Positions 16,647-24,852 of a stretch of 64,000 nucleotides of DNA are shown here, in pieces (the first letter of the stretch is position 1; each line of letters begins with the position of its first letter). The position numbers and the translations under genes were made by a program. The stretch is from NCBI GenBank assembly GCA_007693965.1, contig RECQ01000024.1, positions 1-64,000 of the forward strand, read 5' to 3'. A model generated the notes under the pieces. That model made no database searches. It was not told the origin of the DNA and was given only the letters and a program-made list of their open reading frames with translations. The stretch comes from Phycisphaeraceae bacterium. Its GTDB lineage: Bacteria; Planctomycetota; Phycisphaerae; Phycisphaerales; UBA1924.

Positions 16647-17297
16647 TCAGCCCTCCGAACCCACCAGCATCTCCCGCTTGTTCTGGGCCTCTTCGCCCTC
16701 GGGCCAGTTGAATACGACCTCGACCTCGAAGAGCGACAGCAGCGCCGTGAGCTGGCGCTCGATGCTCCGCCGCGCCTCGGCGAGGTAGCGCTGCTCATTT
16801 GTCTCGTACAAGCTCGCGGCCTGGCTCTGGGCGTGCTTCATCAGGTCCTGTTGCGTGGGGGCGTCGACCTGGATGATGTCGAGCAGCCCCAGCACGCGCC
16901 CGGCCTGGATGTCGTATGGGGTGACATCAATCAGCCGCAGGGCGCCGTCGATGGCGGGCAGCGAAATGCGAAAGCGCCCCGGCGAGGTTTCGCGCACATC
17001 ATCGCGGCGCAGCCGAGCGAGGTCGATCGAATACTGCTTCTCGAAGTTGAAGATCATGGCGAGGCGGGCCTGGCTGAGGAGGATCGGCGGCAGCCAGCCC
17101 CAGCCCTTGCGCGATGTGGCGATCTCCTTGGCGCACACCTCAAGGCCGACAAGCCGCCCGACGGCTGTGACACGCTCGAAGATCATCTGCGACTCGATGC
17201 GCTCGACCGGCGCCTTCGCGCCGAAGCGGCGCAGGATCAGCAGCGTCGCCAGCCCGCCCGCGATCAGGGAGACCAGGATGAGAAGGAAGTTCGTCAT
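16647..17297 (-). CDS. Membrane-anchored DUF4230-like protein
   Basis: A 216-residue protein with an N-terminal membrane anchor (MTNFLLILVSLIAGGLATLL), then a soluble domain containing RVTAVGRLVGLEVCAKEIAT, ILLSQARLAMIFNFEKQYSI and DGALRLIDVTPYDIQAGRVL, and a C-terminal helical region (SIERQLTALLSLFEVEVVFN). The arrangement of one anchor plus a VxxVGxL start and a late amphipathic helix resembles DUF4230, a family without known function. The assignment is by eye. It converges on the exported protein to its left. Confidence 0.6.
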   Translation of the reverse strand: MTNFLLILVSLIAGGLATLLILRRFGAKAPVERIESQMIFERVTAVGRLVGLEVCAKEIATSRKGWGWLPPILLSQARLAMIFNFEKQYSIDLARLRRDDVRETSPGRFRISLPAIDGALRLIDVTPYDIQAGRVLGLLDIIQVDAPTQQDLMKHAQSQAASLYETNEQRYLAEARRSIERQLTALLSLFEVEVVFNWPEGEEAQNKREMLVGSEG

Positions 17298-17330
17298 CGG
17301 CGGGTGATTCTACGCCTGGGGACGGGGGAG

Positions 17331-17513
17331 GGGATGGAACGCGGAGTGCGCGGAGTTTTTGAGTGAGACGGAGTCGGAAGGAAAGAGAAAGTGATCAGAA
17401 CCGCAATCGGCATCCAATGAACGTCGCAGCGTCCAGAAGCGCCCGCCCGCACTGCCCACAATTCCCCCCTCCGTCTTCCTCAAAAACTCCGCGCACTCTG
17501 CGTTCATCCCCTC
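17331..17513. repeat. Dispersed palindromic intergenic repeat, copy 2
   Basis: The left arm GGAACGCGGAGTGCGCGGAG continues TTTTTGAGTGAGACGGAGTC. The right arm CCTCCGTCTTCCTCAAAAAC continues TCCGCGCACTCTGCGTTCAT, a close reverse complement, so RNA or single-stranded DNA from here could fold into a long hairpin. The left ~75 bases are almost identical to copy 3, while the central ~60 bases differ. Confidence 0.8.
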
Positions 17514-17554
17514 TCCGGGGATTCCACGTTCCATCCCCCCGGAAGCCGGAGGAG

Positions 17555-18436
17555 TCAACCGGGAGCTTTTTCGGTTTCGGCGCCGGCGGGTTTCGCGCTG
17601 CGCTCCCTGCCCCGGCGTTCGAGCTCGGCCTGGCGTTTGCGGACCATGTGGCGGACGCCCATGTCGGCGATGCGGGGGGTGGCGGCGCCGAAGGCCATGC
17701 CCCAGAGGGTGAGTTTGCTGGTCCACACCTCCGGCCGCGGCCGCCGCAGGCAGCGGACGACCGCCCGCGCCACGCGCTCCGGGGTCTGCATGAAAAAGTC
17801 CGGCGAGTGCTCGACCAGCGTGGTGCGCCGGCTGTGCCCCTTCACCTGGTCGAAGAACTCGGTCTTGGTGCCGACGGGGTGGACCGTGGAGACGTGCACG
17901 CCGTGGGGTTCGAGCTCCAGACGCATGGCGCGGCCGATGTGGTGCTGGGCCGCCTTCGTCGCGCTGTAGGCGCTGTAGTAAGGAATCGGAAAACGCGCCA
18001 GGCAGCTCGAGCAGATCAGCAGGTGCCCGGCGCCCCGCTCCAGCATGTGTGGCGTGGCGGGTCGCAGCGTGTTGAGCGTGCCGAAGTAGTTCACCTCGAA
18101 GATGCGGCGCATCTCTTCATCGCTCATCTCGTGGACGGCCTTCTCCAGTCCGTACCCTGCGTTGGCGAAGACGGAGTAGATGGATCCGAACTGCTCGATG
18201 GCGCGCGCAATCATGCGTTCGCACGCCTCGGCGTCGGCGACATCGACGACCTCCGCCGCGGCCTCGCCTCCTTCGGAGCGGATGCGCTCGACGATCTCAG
18301 CAAGCTTGTCCTCGCGCCGTGCGGCCAGCAGCACGGGCATGCCCGCTCGGGCGCAGGCCAGGGCCGTCGCCGCTCCGATGCCGCTGCTGGCGCCGGTGAT
18401 GCAGATTGGCTTGTCCTTCAGATCGATCGGGGGCAT
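17555..18436 (-). CDS. Short-chain dehydrogenase/reductase (classical SDR)
   Basis: A 293-residue NAD(P)-dependent oxidoreductase. The cofactor motif TGASSGIG is at residues 14-21, the NAG motif at 92-94, the catalytic Ser near 143-144 (ICSSCLA) and the YxxxK pair at Tyr157-Lys161 (YSAYSATK). AARREDKL after the second strand has an Arg pair, which favours NADP. A C-terminal extension of ~40 residues is basic (MVRKRQAELERRGRERSAKP). The substrate is unknown. It lies between two copies of the dispersed palindromic repeat. Confidence 0.88.
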   Translation of the reverse strand: MPPIDLKDKPICITGASSGIGAATALACARAGMPVLLAARREDKLAEIVERIRSEGGEAAAEVVDVADAEACERMIARAIEQFGSIYSVFANAGYGLEKAVHEMSDEEMRRIFEVNYFGTLNTLRPATPHMLERGAGHLLICSSCLARFPIPYYSAYSATKAAQHHIGRAMRLELEPHGVHVSTVHPVGTKTEFFDQVKGHSRRTTLVEHSPDFFMQTPERVARAVVRCLRRPRPEVWTSKLTLWGMAFGAATPRIADMGVRHMVRKRQAELERRGRERSAKPAGAETEKAPG

Positions 18437-18474
18437 GGCTCCATCGTATTCATGTCAGGGGGCGGGCGCCGGGG

Positions 18475-18658
18475 GAGGGATGAACGCGGAGTGCGCGGAG
18501 TTTTTGAGTGAGACGGAGTCGGAAGGAAAGAGAGAGTGATCAGAACCGCAATTGATCGCAACAGGCCTCCGTAGCGCCGAATCGTGTCCGCATCCACTGC
18601 CCACAATTCCCTCCTCCGTCTTCCTCCGCGCACTCTGCGACCTCCGCGTTCCATCCCC
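18475..18658. repeat. Dispersed palindromic intergenic repeat, copy 3
   Basis: The left arm matches copy 2 almost base for base (GAACGCGGAGTGCGCGGAGT, then GATCAGAACCGCAAT). The right arm has ACTGCCCACAATTCCCTCCT and CCGTCTTCCTCCGCGCACTC. The centre is unrelated to copy 2. It fills the gap between the SDR start and the nadD stop and runs right up to the nadD stop codon. Confidence 0.8.
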
Positions 18659-19330
18659 TCAATCGCAATACAACCCCCGCTCGCGGATGAGTTCCAGCAC
18701 CGGCGTCGGCAGCAGTTCGCGCAGGGCCGGATCATCGGGGCCGCGTTCGCGCAGGATTTGCCGGATCTGGGTCGACGAGGCTTCGATGGTCGGCAGCCGC
18801 ACGATGCGGCCGCGCCAGCGTTCCCATTCGGCCTCATCGCAGTGGTCCGCCATGGCCTGGCGCAGGGCCGAGCGTGTCTCCATCGGTGCCCGCAGCACCA
18901 CCACCGGCTCGGCGAGATCGATCAGCTCGCCCGCGCTCTTCCACTTGTGGAACTGGGCCGCCTGGTCGGCGCCGATGAGCAGACGCATCTTCTTGACGAA
19001 GGGCAGGGCCTCGCGCAGGGAGCGCACGGTGTCGATGGTGTAGCTCGTGCCACCTCGCACCAGTTCGAGATCGGTGGCGCTGGCGCGCAGGTCGCCATCG
19101 ATCGCGGCCCGCACCATCGCGAGGCGGTCCGCTTCGCTCGCCACCGGCCCGGAATCGCGCAATGGCGGGGCGGCGGCGGGGATGTAGAGCAGCCAGTCCG
19201 CCCCCAGCGCCCCGCGCACCTGCCGCGGCAGCTCGATGTGGCCCCGGTGGGGCGGATCGAACCCGCCGCCGTAGAGCAGCAGCGTGCTCACGAAGTCGGG
19301 GACGGGGATGTCGGGGCGGGCGCTCGTCAT
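18659..19330 (-). CDS. nadD: Nicotinate-nucleotide adenylyltransferase
   Basis: NadD joins nicotinate mononucleotide and ATP to give deamido-NAD in the cytoplasm. The nucleotidyltransferase motif GGGFDPPHRGH is at residues ~21-31, with the late EASSTQIRQ motif in the family's usual (I/V)SSTxIR place. The length of 223 residues fits. The start at 19330 overlaps the upstream stop by the ATGA type, so it is translationally coupled to the nucleoside-phosphorylase-fold gene. The frame stays open upstream but that sequence is a shadow of the preceding gene. Confidence 0.92.
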   Translation of the reverse strand: MTSARPDIPVPDFVSTLLLYGGGFDPPHRGHIELPRQVRGALGADWLLYIPAAAPPLRDSGPVASEADRLAMVRAAIDGDLRASATDLELVRGGTSYTIDTVRSLREALPFVKKMRLLIGADQAAQFHKWKSAGELIDLAEPVVVLRAPMETRSALRQAMADHCDEAEWERWRGRIVRLPTIEASSTQIRQILRERGPDDPALRELLPTPVLELIRERGLYCD

Positions 19331-20016
19331 GACGCTCGGACACGGGCGGCGCCCTTCCGGTCGAGGGCGCCGGCGAGCTCCATGATTCTCCCCGCCGCGG
19401 CTTCGAGCGCGGGGCGCGAGCGCTTGCGGATGCGCATGATCGTGGGGATGTGCCTTGGGTTCAGCAGCATGCCGCAGAGAGCGCGCAGCGCGAGCGTGTT
19501 CCCGTCGTCGTCGACCCAGTCGACGGAGGCTTCGGGCAGGATGTCGCCGGGCCCGTCGCTCACGGCTCGGACGATGCACCACGGCAGGGCCAGCTCTTCG
19601 CAGACGCGGGCGAAGGCGTGGGACTCGCAGTCGGCCAGGGCGGCGCCGGTGGCCTCGTGCAGCATGCGCTTGGCCTTGGGCGTGAAGACGGGCGAGCGCA
19701 GGCCGACGATGGAGACGGTTTCCTCGTTCCCCGGGGGCAGGCGCGTGGGGAACCACCGCCCGCCGCCGACGGGATCGATCACCTCGCCGATCCGCGGCGA
19801 GGGGGGCGTGAGCGACAGGCCGCCGGCGAGGCCGGCGAGAATGACGAGCTCGGGCGGCTCGTCGGCGAGGGCGTCGAGAGCGTCCTCGATGGCCTCGGCG
19901 CCGGGCCCGGTGCGCCGGACGAGGATCGCGGGGGCGTGGGCGGACTTCCTGAGGCGACGCGCGATGGCGGCGCGCTCGAACTCCAGCGGGCAGAGGACCA
20001 CGATGCGCGGAGTCAT
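19327..20016 (-). CDS. Nucleoside phosphorylase/nucleosidase-fold protein (MTAN/futalosine hydrolase-like)
   Basis: A 229-residue PNP/UDP-phosphorylase-fold protein. The ATG at 20016 starts MTPRIVVLCPLEFERAAIAR, as in 5'-methylthioadenosine/S-adenosylhomocysteine nucleosidases and futalosine hydrolases. LVILAGLAGGLS gives the glycine-rich ribose or phosphate loop, and CESHAFARVCEELALPWCIV with RAVSDGPGD corresponds to the MESAA...RxISD region. Here the usual Met-Glu-Ser is Cys-Glu-Ser. The Asp of VSDGPGD would be the nucleosidase acid. It is coupled to nadD, so a role in purine nucleoside or NAD salvage is plausible but unproven. Confidence 0.75.
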   Translation of the reverse strand: MTPRIVVLCPLEFERAAIARRLRKSAHAPAILVRRTGPGAEAIEDALDALADEPPELVILAGLAGGLSLTPPSPRIGEVIDPVGGGRWFPTRLPPGNEETVSIVGLRSPVFTPKAKRMLHEATGAALADCESHAFARVCEELALPWCIVRAVSDGPGDILPEASVDWVDDDGNTLALRALCGMLLNPRHIPTIMRIRKRSRPALEAAAGRIMELAGALDRKGAARVRAS

Positions 20017-20091
20017 GGCGGCAGGGTACAGGGGGGCGGGGGGGTGTGCTGTGGAGGGGGCGGGGGCCTCAACTGAGGTGTCCATACGGGC

Positions 20092-20115
20092 GAGGCGCCC
20101 GAAATCTGACACAGG
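20092..20115 (+). repeat. Short repeat GGCGCCCGAAATCTGACA, copy A
   Basis: GCGAGGCGCCCGAAATCTGA followed by CA. It matches the core of the copies at 21525-21570 and 22250-22291. It marks the left edge of the low-GC patch. Confidence 0.45.
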
Positions 20116-20170
20116 CTCGGGTCGCTCGCCGTTTTTACGACGAAATCAGGTGGGTTGCTCAGTGGACCAA

Positions 20171-21205
20171 CTACTGATCAATATTCCCGAGGGAAACTAG
20201 CCGCACTGAACCGTCCAGGATTGTGACAACATACACATCGTGATTCAGTGTAGAGATATACAAACCTCGTGCCCAAACCCCACGTGCGGACACATCTCCT
20301 GCAAACCTTTTGACACTCTGAGGCGCTTCGTCGGGCATTCGGAGTTCATACACATTACCTTCGTCGCTGAACAGCGCGATGACATTGCCCTCTTTCAATG
20401 CATATGTGAGAGTGAACGGAAGTTGAGCCAGGGGCTCCTCGACACCTTCTTCGTATAAACGGTTACCGCCATCGCTGAACAACAGCCCCCTGTCTCCAAC
20501 TCCTACAATGCGACCCATTTCGAAGTCCGAACGCTTCACGACGGGACCGCCGTCGGCATTGCCCGGCGGAACATATTCCAACCGCATCAAAGATGGGTCG
20601 TCAAGAAATTCCAAATATGCGAGGTATCGAACGGGGTCGCCGGAGAGCCAGAGCGCTTTTGGAAGTCGATCCACGCCAGTCCTCACCGTTTCCACCAATT
20701 TTCCATCTTTGGCCACCCTGTAGAATACGACTGAACCACGATTGAGATTCATGTCGTGATGGTAAACGGCCATGAGTTCGTTGTCATTCGATATCGACCA
20801 TCGTAGCGGCCACCCTGTCTTCGATACATTTTCAACAGTAATGACATCTTCATTTCGTACGACAGAATAGATTCCATCCGGCTTCATCACGTACAAGGCA
20901 CGGTGAATTTCGCAGTACACCGCCCCAAACATAATCCCGAGCGACCGCCGCTGCTCCACCCGCCCGCTTCGCCACCATAAGACTTCTGAGAAGATCCCCC
21001 CGCGATCACCCCAATCGTCGGGCACTGTCGTACGCAGAAGAACAGCCTCATCAGATTCGCTTGAGAAATGAAGCACTGCAAGAGAGACATCTGCGTTTTC
21101 AGCTGCGTCAGCCCTTGACGCCGTACAGGTGAACAAACAGGCAGCCAATGCATACGCCAAGATGTAAAAAGCGATTGAGTCATAGCTGTTCTTCACTAGA
21201 TTCAT
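20171..21205 (-). CDS. Exported beta-propeller-like protein of unknown function in a low-GC patch
   Basis: I start at the ATG at 21205, giving 344 residues, because MNLVKNSYDSIAFYILAYAL and AACLFTCTASRADAAE form a signal peptide. The mature part is rich in beta-strand-like units such as VFYRVAKDGKLVETVRTGV, GLLFSDGGNRLYEEGVEEPL and GLYISTLNHDVYVVTILDGS, which looks like a six- or seven-bladed propeller but matches no family I know. GC content and codon choice are clearly lower than in nearby genes, with many A/T-ending codons. This, and the short repeats on both sides, suggests acquired DNA. Confidence 0.6.
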   Translation of the reverse strand: MNLVKNSYDSIAFYILAYALAACLFTCTASRADAAENADVSLAVLHFSSESDEAVLLRTTVPDDWGDRGGIFSEVLWWRSGRVEQRRSLGIMFGAVYCEIHRALYVMKPDGIYSVVRNEDVITVENVSKTGWPLRWSISNDNELMAVYHHDMNLNRGSVVFYRVAKDGKLVETVRTGVDRLPKALWLSGDPVRYLAYLEFLDDPSLMRLEYVPPGNADGGPVVKRSDFEMGRIVGVGDRGLLFSDGGNRLYEEGVEEPLAQLPFTLTYALKEGNVIALFSDEGNVYELRMPDEAPQSVKRFAGDVSARGVWARGLYISTLNHDVYVVTILDGSVRLVSLGNIDQ

Positions 21206-21373
21206 TTTGGAAGTGGAGCGCCGACACAGCGCAAGAGCTGTCTCGCGACACTTCGAGAGCGTGATGATTCGAATCGCCCCTGATTCAGGGCGGAGTTCAG
21301 ACAGCATGCCATTGCTCCCTCTGGATAAAATCTGGCCCTATGGGGCGGATGGCGCCTCCTGTCGTGCCCATAC

Positions 21374-21536
21374 GGGTGCCACGCCCAGCGAGGTCTTCCG
21401 AGTCGGGCGTGCGAATGGGGACAGCGCATTTTACCAACACATGTTATCAATAGGAGGCTCGAAAATCGGTAGAAACTCCGGCGCATCCTGCGCGAAGCCA
21501 CGCCCGACTCGGAAGACCTCGCTGGGCGTGGCACCC
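21374..21536. repeat. Perfect 38-bp inverted repeat with 87-bp spacer
   Basis: The arms are 21374-21411 (starting GGGTGCCACGCCCAGCGAGG) and 21499-21536 (ending CCTCGCTGGGCGTGGCACCC), and they are exact reverse complements. The spacer is AT-richer and unlike the arms. The region 21206-21568 carries no gene that I can support, so this element is its main content. It may be a miniature mobile element, a strong hairpin-forming terminator or a decayed insertion. Confidence 0.9.
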
Positions 21537-21570
21537 AAAATCTGACAATGAGTGAGGCCACCCGCCCGCT
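21525..21570 (+). repeat. Short repeat, copy B
   Basis: GCGTGGCACCCAAAATCTGA continues CAATGAGTGAGGCCACCCGC. It matches copy C at most positions. It overlaps the outer end of the right arm of the 38-bp inverted repeat, and covers the stop codon of the 186-residue gene to the right. Confidence 0.55.
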
Positions 21571-22129
21571 AATCTTCAATGGGCACCTGCCGCGATTCTT
21601 GCACCATGGCGTCATAGCGAGCATTATAAATCAGCGACAACTCTTCACACATGACCGAACTGTCTCGCGTAGTGTCCACATACGCCTCGCTCATTTCGAT
21701 CAATATATCGAGCAAGCGATTGGCAAATGCCACCTTTCTTTCATCAACGCCACTTGACAATTCTCTGCACACCCTGCGGACAATTACGTATTCCGACAAT
21801 AGGCCGGATTCGCGAAAAATACGGACAACCACACCATGCTGGGCATCATCCATTTCGGCATCATGAAATTTGTACAGATAACTCAGTAGATTTTCAATGT
21901 CACCTTCAACAAGTGAATGGGACTTATAAGAATAGTCAATCAATGCCCATTTGCGAACAGATTCGCTATCATGCAAGAGCCGTTCGGACAGCGGTAAATT
22001 GTGAGGCCTATGATCGTAGACAAAGAAGGTATTTGCGATGGGGATACCAATCAGAATAAGAAGCGCAGCCAGTATCCCAACAGAACACAGGAGGCGAATT
22101 CCAATCTGTTTACGACTGCGAGTAGTCAT
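21569..22129 (-). CDS. Single-pass membrane protein of unknown function in a low-GC patch
   Basis: A 186-residue protein: a basic N-terminus (MTTRSRKQIG), then one membrane helix (LLCSVGILAALLILIGIPIA), then a soluble helical domain (SLVEGDIENLLSYLYKFHDA, VAFANRLLDILIEMSEAYVD). The ATG at 22129 is the natural start. Base composition is clearly AT-richer than the window, as for the gene at 20171-21205. I recognise no family. It is bounded by the short-repeat copies B and C. Confidence 0.55.
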   Translation of the reverse strand: MTTRSRKQIGIRLLCSVGILAALLILIGIPIANTFFVYDHRPHNLPLSERLLHDSESVRKWALIDYSYKSHSLVEGDIENLLSYLYKFHDAEMDDAQHGVVVRIFRESGLLSEYVIVRRVCRELSSGVDERKVAFANRLLDILIEMSEAYVDTTRDSSVMCEELSLIYNARYDAMVQESRQVPIED

Positions 22130-22249
22130 ATTGCAAGGCTAATTTGGGGGTTGTTGTCCCAGGGATTCACTTGGCCGCCTGAGTTTCGGCATGCCTCTGC
22201 TGCATCCCGGAGCCTTCCTCGATAATAATGATACAGATTTGAACGCGGG

Positions 22250-22291
22250 TGTGGCGCCCGAAACTGACAATGTGTGGGGCCGCCCGCCCGC
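22250..22291 (+). repeat. Short repeat, copy C
   Basis: TGTGGCGCCCGAAACTGACA continues ATGTGTGGGGCCGCCCGCCC. It is the counterpart of copy B and marks the right edge of the low-GC patch. Confidence 0.55.
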
Positions 22292-22378
22292 CTCCGTGGT
22301 AGTCGGGGTCGACGCCGGGGAGGGGGCTGCGAATGCGAGCTGCTGGAGTTGTTCAGGGGTGCGGCCGCGGGCGCTGCT

Positions 22379-22849
22379 TCAGTGGTCGGTGACCATCATG
22401 AGTTGCGAGCCGGGGGCGAAGGGGGGGAGGATCATGCCTTCGATGTCGATCTCGGGGAACTTGGAGTCGACTTCATCGGCGCTGAGATCTTCCGCGAGGA
22501 CGGCGCCGGTGATGTCGGTCACCGTATAGCGCGGTCCTTCGGTGGTGGCGTGGATCTGCAGGATGTAGCGCGAGCCTTCGAGCGTGCCGAGGCTGGCGCG
22601 GCCGCCGCGGCGGGCGTCGTCGGAGTCGGGGGCGCCGGGGGCGCCGGGGGTGTAGGTGTCGAGGTTGCCGGGGCCGGGTCCGTAGCCGGGGCGCGGGGCG
22701 GGGCCGGGGCCGGCCATGTCGTCGGCGGCGGTGGGGCCGGGGTCGATGACGCTGGCGGTATAGAGGAAGGCGCTCGCCACAACCAGGGCGACCAGGATGC
22801 GGACGAGTGTCCGTGAGGGATGCGCATTGCCGAGCATTCCGGTCTTCAT
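22379..22849 (-). CDS. Membrane-anchored small protein of unknown function
   Basis: A 156-residue protein starting at the ATG at 22849: MKTGMLGNAHPSRTLVRILV, continuing into one membrane helix (RILVALVVASAFLYTASVID). A Gly/Pro-rich low-complexity segment (GPGPAPRPGYGPGPGNLDTY) precedes a C-terminal globular part with RYILQIHATTEGPRYTVTDI and PEIDIEGMILPPFAPGSQLM. The frame upstream of 22849 looks non-coding. No family is recognised. It is divergent from tRNA-Glu. Confidence 0.55.
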   Translation of the reverse strand: MKTGMLGNAHPSRTLVRILVALVVASAFLYTASVIDPGPTAADDMAGPGPAPRPGYGPGPGNLDTYTPGAPGAPDSDDARRGGRASLGTLEGSRYILQIHATTEGPRYTVTDITGAVLAEDLSADEVDSKFPEIDIEGMILPPFAPGSQLMMVTDH

Positions 22850-22955
22850 GCAATTCACATCGGCCAACCGGGCCCGGGGCTGCGGGGAAAACGGGCCGAA
22901 AACCGATGGAGAGGAGCGATTCGGCTCTTTATTGAGCCGCGGCGGATTTCGGACG

Positions 22956-22983
22956 TTGTGGCCTCCGCCGCGGCCGCTAGAAT
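22956..22983 (+). promoter_or_regulatory. Possible sigma-70-type promoter of tRNA-Glu
   Basis: TTGTGG and TAGAAT are separated by 16 bases, and the TAGAAT box ends about 60 bases before the tRNA. The -35 box differs from TTGACA at two places. Assigned by eye only. Confidence 0.35.
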
Positions 22984-23044
22984 CGATCGCCTCGATCGTC
23001 AGAAGCCCCGGCCGGGACCAAGCCGGAATTGGGGCGAACAACTG

Positions 23045-23119
23045 GGCCCCATCGTCTAGTCTGGTCCAGGACATCACCCTTTCAAGGTGAAGACACGGGT
23101 TCGAATCCCGTTGGGGTCA
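23045..23119 (+). tRNA. tRNA-Glu (anticodon TTC)
   Basis: A 75-base cloverleaf. The acceptor arm pairs GGCCCCA with TGGGGTC, with discriminator A at 23119. The anticodon stem TCACC/GGTGA encloses the loop CTTTCAA, giving anticodon TTC. The T arm is CGGGT/ACCCG-like around TTCGAAT. CCA is not encoded. A run of seven T bases starts right after the gene at 23120 and may help termination. No second copy of its 3' end is visible, so there is no sign of a prophage attachment duplication. Confidence 0.95.
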
Positions 23120-23178
23120 TTTTTTTGGAGGTAGGTCAAGTATATAGCAGGTGGGGGATGGGTGAAGTTTGTTATTTG

Positions 23179-24852
23179 TTAGTTGAATGCGGTGCGGACT
23201 TGTTCGATTGCGTGGGGCGCGGTCATGTCGGCGGGCCACGTGCCGGGGGAGCGGTTGTGAACGCGGTTGAGCCATGTCTCGACGTTTTCGCCGAGTATTG
23301 TGTTGAGCGATGTAGGCCAGGTGGCGGGGGGGATATAGACCCAGATCGCGTCGGGTTCGCGATGTGCGCGCCAGACGGGTATCTGCCAGCCTGCGTCGGC
23401 GTCGAGAATCGCCTGCATGCCGCGGGGCGTGTGGTAGCGGTTTCCTTGGAATATGACGTTTGAAAGCGAGACCGAGGCCATCGTGATCCACTGGCTTTGT
23501 GTGTGGATGAAGGTGTTGTTCACGACCTTGAGGTGTCCGGTATAGCCGCCGATGCGGAAAGCCGGGTTCCAGTCGGCCTCGTTCTTGGCGCCCCATCCGT
23601 AGATGATGTTGTTTGAAACCAGCGTGTCATTCGCACTGGATTGAATAATGATCCCGTTGTGATAGCCGCCGTCAGTGCCATGAAAAATGATGTTGTCATC
23701 GATGAGAGACGCACTGCTCCGCCCGAGATCGATGCCAATTCCCAGTTGCTGGCCGTCCCAGTGGTTGCGGCTATGCGTGATAACATTGCCGCGGACGATA
23801 GCGGGAGCGTTCTGCTCGTCGGTGCGGCTTACGGCTACAGCAATGCCCTGCCCGCCGCGGATGAGAAGATTTCCCTCGGCGCGGCCGCCGGTGCGCATGG
23901 TGAGGTTGGTGCGAGCATTGTAGAAAATGCTGTCGGTGACTGTAACGTCATCGATTCCGCAGCTCTCGTGGATGTAGACGTTGTGGGACACCTTGGATCC
24001 GTTCAGTTCGTTCGCCATCACATTGATGAAGGCGCTCTGATCGATGGTGATTCCGTCGGTGGATTCGATGTAGATGTTTGTACATCCGGAGTCGAACCGG
24101 CGCGGATTTGCGAGGATTGTCCTGCGGAGTCGCAGGTCTTTGCGTCCGCCGATCGCCATGCCCTGCACGGCGATGTTGTTGGCGAATCCCTCGATGAGGC
24201 AGTCCTCAATGAGCAGGTTCTCGCCGGTGCGCTGCACCCAGACGCCAACTGCGTCGCCGCCCTGTCCGTCCCAGTCATCGGGCGCGCGGAGGTGGAGACC
24301 AACGATGGCGATGTGGTTGAGCGGATTGCCGCTGTTAGCTGTGCGGATCGGGAAATTGTCAATGATGATCGGGCGGGGGCCGTCACCGAAGGCGCCGATG
24401 ACGAGTGGGTACTGGAGGCTGCGGCCAGATTTGTTCAGGCGCGGCAGTGATTCGTTCCAGACGCCGCCTCGTTCGAGGAGAATGTGGTCCCCCATTCCGT
24501 CTAGCAACTGGGCGTAAGCGTCGGCGAGCGACTCGCCCGCGGGCACGTGGATCGCACGGGCGTCGGGATGACGAGGCAGGTCGGTCCAGAAATTATCAGG
24601 CTCTACTTCAGGGGTCGAATCTCGACGAACTTGGATGACAATATCCGCTTCGCCCCAGAGTTGCAAGAGCACGCTCATCGCCTGAGAGTTTCCGGGGCCT
24701 CTGTACCATTCCATATGGTGTGTGCTCTGGGCGAGCGACGGCGGCGTCATAACGGACGAGAGCGGTGCGGCCGCAATCGCTGCGCCGACGCTCGCGGCGA
24801 GACCGGGCCGGCGCAGTGGAGTGAACAGCATCAATCGGAGTACTGACATCAT
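23179..24852 (-). CDS. Exported right-handed parallel beta-helix protein
   Basis: A 557-residue exported protein; the ATG ATG at 24852/24849 gives MMSVLRLMLFTPLRRPGLAA with a signal ending near SLAQS. The longer upstream frame is not protein-like. The body has a series of beta-helix rungs: NHIAIVGLHLRAP, GENLLIEDCLIEGFANNIAV, RLRRTILANPRRFDSGC, ITIDQSAFINV, IDDVTVTDSIFYNAR, ALIRGNVITHSRNH-like segments and LVSNNIIYGWGAKNEADWNP. Such proteins include pectate-lyase-like polysaccharide lyases and epimerases. No catalytic motif is clear. The last ~90 residues leave the helix and contain WAHREPDAIWVYIPP-like aromatic sequence. Confidence 0.78.
   Translation of the reverse strand: MMSVLRLMLFTPLRRPGLAASVGAAIAAAPLSSVMTPPSLAQSTHHMEWYRGPGNSQAMSVLLQLWGEADIVIQVRRDSTPEVEPDNFWTDLPRHPDARAIHVPAGESLADAYAQLLDGMGDHILLERGGVWNESLPRLNKSGRSLQYPLVIGAFGDGPRPIIIDNFPIRTANSGNPLNHIAIVGLHLRAPDDWDGQGGDAVGVWVQRTGENLLIEDCLIEGFANNIAVQGMAIGGRKDLRLRRTILANPRRFDSGCTNIYIESTDGITIDQSAFINVMANELNGSKVSHNVYIHESCGIDDVTVTDSIFYNARTNLTMRTGGRAEGNLLIRGGQGIAVAVSRTDEQNAPAIVRGNVITHSRNHWDGQQLGIGIDLGRSSASLIDDNIIFHGTDGGYHNGIIIQSSANDTLVSNNIIYGWGAKNEADWNPAFRIGGYTGHLKVVNNTFIHTQSQWITMASVSLSNVIFQGNRYHTPRGMQAILDADAGWQIPVWRAHREPDAIWVYIPPATWPTSLNTILGENVETWLNRVHNRSPGTWPADMTAPHAIEQVRTAFN

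Noticed and set aside
16647-17297. DUF4230-like gene as a flotillin or SPFH-domain protein
   Set aside because: The N-terminal anchor would fit, but the SPFH-type strand pattern and the long coiled coil are missing.
23045-23119. tRNA-Glu as an attachment site for an integrated element
   Set aside because: No second copy of the tRNA 3' end and no integrase gene are visible in the window.
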